64,000 nucleotides of DNA, taken from assembly GCA_028284125.1 (NCBI GenBank), contig JANQSI010000018.1, positions 400,998 to 464,997 of the forward strand, read 5' to 3'. The DNA comes from Cyclobacteriaceae bacterium. Its GTDB lineage: Bacteria; Bacteroidota; Bacteroidia; Cytophagales; Cyclobacteriaceae. How positions within the stretch are numbered: position 1 is the first letter of the stretch; every line of letters begins with the position of its first letter. A model generated the notes under the pieces. It saw only the letters and a list, made by a program, of their open reading frames with translations, did not search any database and had not been told where the DNA came from. Shown in pieces: positions 61,688 through 64,000 of the stretch. Both the position numbers and the translations under genes were made by a program.

Positions 61688-62013
61688 TGATTTTCAAAGA
61701 CCACTTTTGGAATCATGGACCACAAATGACTTCTCGCATTCTTAGCATCTAACAATGCTTGCTTACCAGCGCTTGTGATCATAAAGATCCGTTTCCTTCT
61801 ACCACCCCTACTTTTTGTTGTCCCGCCCACCTCGGATTTGACTAATTCTTTTTCTTCCAATCGATACAAAGCCGTGTGAACACTACTCATGGTCACAGGT
61901 CTTTTTAGTTCTTTTTCAATTGCTGTAGTGACGGAAAGCCCGTAGGCCTCATCGTTTTGAGCTGCCACTACCAAAAGAACGATTTCTTCAAATTCACCAA
62001 GGTTAAAGCGCAT
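61684..62013 (-). CDS. PadR family transcriptional regulator, second copy
   Basis: From ATG 62013 the product has 109 residues (the ORF extends to 62037): FNLGEFEEIVLLVVAAQNDEAYGLSVTTAIEKELKRPVTMSSVHTALYRLEEKELVKSEVGGTTKSRGGRRKRIFMITSAGKQALLDAK. The winged helix, the YG and GGRRKR positions match PadR and the copy at 54390. It probably controls its own promoter and the downstream permease; a perfect palindrome lies 12 bases upstream. Confidence 0.92.
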   Translation of the reverse strand: MRFNLGEFEEIVLLVVAAQNDEAYGLSVTTAIEKELKRPVTMSSVHTALYRLEEKELVKSEVGGTTKSRGGRRKRIFMITSAGKQALLDAKNARSHLWSMIPKVVFENQ

Positions 62014-62024
62014 AGAATTTACCC

Positions 62025-62039
62025 ATTTGTAAAACAAAT
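62025..62039. promoter_or_regulatory. Palindrome ATTTGT-AAA-ACAAAT upstream of PadR
   Basis: ATTTGT (62025-62030), spacer AAA and ACAAAT (62034-62039) form a perfect inverted repeat 12 bases upstream of the second padR start. A similar dyad with one changed base, ATTTGT-TTC-ACAATT, lies upstream of the first padR at 54762-54776. A homodimeric winged-helix regulator would bind such a dyad. Confidence 0.45.
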
Positions 62040-62202
62040 ACGAAGATAGACGATAAAAAGTTGTAAGGAGAAAATCCTGGCGCTTAAGGTTAAAGGGTGG
62101 GTAGTCAGAATTTATCTCATTTCTTAAAAATGAGAGATATGCAAGGTGAAGAAGAATCCAATCCGAAACTCTTCCTTCTAAATTTCTCCAAAACTTAAAA
62201 AT

Positions 62203-63159
62203 ATGAGCTTAAAAATGGCAAGTCTTAGTATAGTAGTTCTATCTATCCTTTCATGTGGAGGAGATGATTCTCCGACTTTTGATGAGTGTGGAAATCCCAC
62301 AACTGAAACAGTGAATGACAAAAGATGTTTATACACTGTTTCAACATTGACTTCAAGTTTTGACGGAAGTGGTGGTCTGACGGTTGATGCTGAAGGTTTT
62401 ATCTATGTCGCTGATTTTGGAAATCGAATTGATTTTGCGGATGGCGAAATTGTTTCAAAAGTTAATCCTGAAACTGGTGAAGTATCGCTTTTCGCTGATA
62501 GCTTGGAAGGTCCTTCTGGTAATGCTTTTAGGCCCAATGGAAATTTGATTCAAGCCAATATCCAGGGAAATTTTGTTAGTGAAATTACTCCCGATGGACA
62601 GGTAACTACTCTTTCGAATTCCGGATTACGTGCGCCAGTAGGTGTAGCACTTGATGAAGACGAAAACATATACGTATGTAATTGTAATGGAGGTACCATT
62701 CAAAAGATTGCCCCTGATGGAACCTCCACTCCCTTTTCTACAGACGGAAACATTCTTAGATGTCCAAATGGGTTGACCATCGATGAGAATAGCAATTTGT
62801 ACGTAGCTAATTTCAGTAACAGTAGCATCGTAAAAGTTACCCCTGATGGAACCCCAACCGTTTTGGCCAGGCTTCCAGGTAGTAATAACTCACATTTGGT
62901 CTATGGCAATGGCGTTCTTTATGCTTTGAGCAGGGGAGGAAATAAGTTGTATGAAGTAACGCTTGATGGTGAGGTGTCGATTATAGCTGGTACAGGAGCT
63001 GCCGGAAATGAAGACGGAGATGGAAACGTGGCAAGCTTTTTCATTCCAAATGGAATCGGAATCAGTCCTGATGGAAGCAAAATTTATGTGGTATCACGAC
63101 TTGTCAATGAGGGGAGCCCCTTAAATCCTGTTGTTGTCAGAGTTATTCAACTGAAATAA
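62203..63159 (+). CDS. NHL-repeat lipoprotein, third copy
   Basis: The 318-residue protein has a lipoprotein signal (MSLKMASLSIVVLSILSC, Cys18) and an NHL propeller nearly the same as the one at 50852: DECGNPTTETVNDKRCLY, LTVDAEGFIYVADFGN, EITPDGQVTTLSNSGL, ALDEDENIYVCNCNGGTIQKIAPDGTS, LTIDENSNLYVANFSNSSIVKVTPDGT and VYGNGVLYALSRGGNKLYEV. It lies between the PadR unit and a leftward AraC regulator. Highly similar blocks argue for recent duplication of the whole module. Confidence 0.85.
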   Translation: MSLKMASLSIVVLSILSCGGDDSPTFDECGNPTTETVNDKRCLYTVSTLTSSFDGSGGLTVDAEGFIYVADFGNRIDFADGEIVSKVNPETGEVSLFADSLEGPSGNAFRPNGNLIQANIQGNFVSEITPDGQVTTLSNSGLRAPVGVALDEDENIYVCNCNGGTIQKIAPDGTSTPFSTDGNILRCPNGLTIDENSNLYVANFSNSSIVKVTPDGTPTVLARLPGSNNSHLVYGNGVLYALSRGGNKLYEVTLDGEVSIIAGTGAAGNEDGDGNVASFFIPNGIGISPDGSKIYVVSRLVNEGSPLNPVVVRVIQLK

Positions 63160-64000
63160 CTAGTCGATGAACGACTTGGGAGTTCTTCCTTCTAATTTTT
63201 TGAACGCTCGGTAAAAAGTGGCAAGGCTCGTGAAGCCAGCATCATTTGCTATTGACTGAATAGTAAACTGCTTGCTGTGAGCACTTGCCAGTTTTTGCTT
63301 GGCTTCTTCCAATCGGTATTGATTGATGAAATCTCTAAAGTTCAGATTCGTGAATTCTTTAATTGTTTGAGACAAATGGTGCTTCGAATATTGCAATTGC
63401 TTTGAGAGTGTTTGAAGATCAAATTCTGGGTCCCTGTAGGGTTTGTGGTCTTCGAGAAATTTAAGCAGCTTCAGAAATGCTTCATTCAATTCAACATCTG
63501 TGTTTTTTGGATTCAGTTTTCTTGGATTGCCAATCAAATACAAATCTTTAGGCGAACGTAAACTGCGGACAAAAAGAACAAGCAGAAATCCTGTAAAAAG
63601 GATGAAATAGGTAGAGCCGACCCACCATAAGTTTTCAACTCCAACATTTAAAACAACAATGGAAAGAAAACCTAAAAATCCCAACACGCCGAGCCCTATG
63701 ATCAATTGCAAGATCCACATACGTTCCTTCCTCCTATACTCATAGGAAGATTCGCTTTTCATTAAGGACCAACTTGAGATAATGTAGAATACGGATTGAC
63801 AAAAGAAAATAACGAAATTGATCGTATGAATTGGAGCAGAGGATCCCTTCTCCGTCATCTGGAGATAGTAGAGTTTAATTTCGCCAGGATAAGAGTAAAA
63901 ATCGAGTGTAGTAAATAGTACCCAAATGGCTGGCAGAAAGTGCCATAAATCCTTTTTAGTTACAATCCGCTTAGTAGCATAAAGTCTAATGTAAAAGAAG
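63160..64000 (-). CDS. Membrane-bound AraC regulator, cut at window edge
   Basis: The last 100 residues are an AraC HTH domain: FDLQTLSKQLQYSKHHLSQTIKEFTNLNFRDFINQYRLEEAKQKL and FTIQSIANDAGFTSLATFYRAFKKLEGRTPKSFID. Before it are several transmembrane helices. The frame stays open past the ATG at 63858 to the right edge (codons such as LWHFLPAIWVLFTTLDFY can be read), so the gene is partial at its 5' end and its true start lies beyond 64000. It parallels the regulator at 48662-49729. Its 3' end meets that of the NHL gene. Confidence 0.85.
   Translation of the reverse strand, partial: FFYIRLYATKRIVTKKDLWHFLPAIWVLFTTLDFYSYPGEIKLYYLQMTEKGSSAPIHTINFVIFFCQSVFYIISSWSLMKSESSYEYRRKERMWILQLIIGLGVLGFLGFLSIVVLNVGVENLWWVGSTYFILFTGFLLVLFVRSLRSPKDLYLIGNPRKLNPKNTDVELNEAFLKLLKFLEDHKPYRDPEFDLQTLSKQLQYSKHHLSQTIKEFTNLNFRDFINQYRLEEAKQKLASAHSKQFTIQSIANDAGFTSLATFYRAFKKLEGRTPKSFID

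Noticed and set aside
62115-62135. Inverted repeat TCTCATTT-CTTAA-AAATGAGA between padR and the NHL gene
   Set aside because: A perfect 8-bp dyad but A+T-rich, single copy and without a T-run or known consensus; could be a regulator site but not supported.

Overview
This window looks like chromosomal DNA from a marine or environmental member of the Bacteroidota, most likely order Cytophagales. The signs are a moderate A+T bias, the near absence of Shine-Dalgarno sequences, many secreted proteins with signal peptides ending in Ala-Gln or Ser-Cys (lipoproteins), and families typical of the phylum: DUF4105, DUF6702, fused alpha-keto-acid dehydrogenase E1 alpha/beta, GlmU-like nucleotidyltransferase, DAHP synthase/chorismate mutase fusion, stand-alone FtsX permeases with PadR regulators, LytTR and AraC membrane regulators, and a RemB-like barrel. 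I saw no rRNA, tRNA, CRISPR array, phage or transposase gene. The organism call is inference from gene content.

Layout. 1-8.4 kb: an outer-membrane barrel, a TPR membrane protein, a tiny lipoprotein, a fused 2-oxoacid dehydrogenase E1, a radical SAM/SPASM protein, a DUF4105 (Lnb-type) membrane protein, DUF427 and a sensor histidine kinase. 8.4-12.9 kb: a lipoprotein, a secreted M1 peptidase, HupE/UreJ and a divergent DUF6702 protein. 12.9-16.3 kb: a DUF763 protein, then an A+T-rich two-gene island encoding a nucleotidyltransferase and a 2H phosphoesterase, whose end overlaps a second, opposing 2H phosphoesterase. 16.3-21.3 kb: two paralogous alpha/beta hydrolases, a lipoprotein metzincin and another lipoprotein.

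21.3-26.5 kb holds the aromatic amino-acid operon (prephenate dehydratase, aminotransferase, DAHP synthase/chorismate mutase), followed by a VIT family transporter and a polyprenyl synthase. In front of it is a complete-looking ribosome-mediated attenuator: a 22-codon Phe/Tyr-rich leader peptide, a pause hairpin, an antiterminator and a Rho-independent terminator. This is the most striking element of the window.

26.5-44.3 kb: a secreted four-repeat protein, a LytTR regulator, small secreted proteins, YwbE, a WYL-like small protein, a CPBP protease, and an operon pairing an Nramp-like transporter that lacks the metal ligands with 5-oxoprolinase PxpABC. A leftward run follows: GlmU-like, HolB, HemC, cyclophilin, RfbD-like reductase, ATP-grasp protein and nucleoside phosphorylase, with rpmE2 upstream. 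44.3-48.6 kb: a RemB-like barrel, an acidic-tailed membrane protein, GmhA and ComM/YifB.

48.6-64 kb: two related modules, each with an AraC-type membrane regulator, one or two NHL-repeat lipoproteins and a PadR-FtsX permease pair, flank a three-subunit succinate dehydrogenase/fumarate reductase (sdhC-A-B), a palindromic repeat cluster and a small TPR-like protein. The last gene runs off the right edge.
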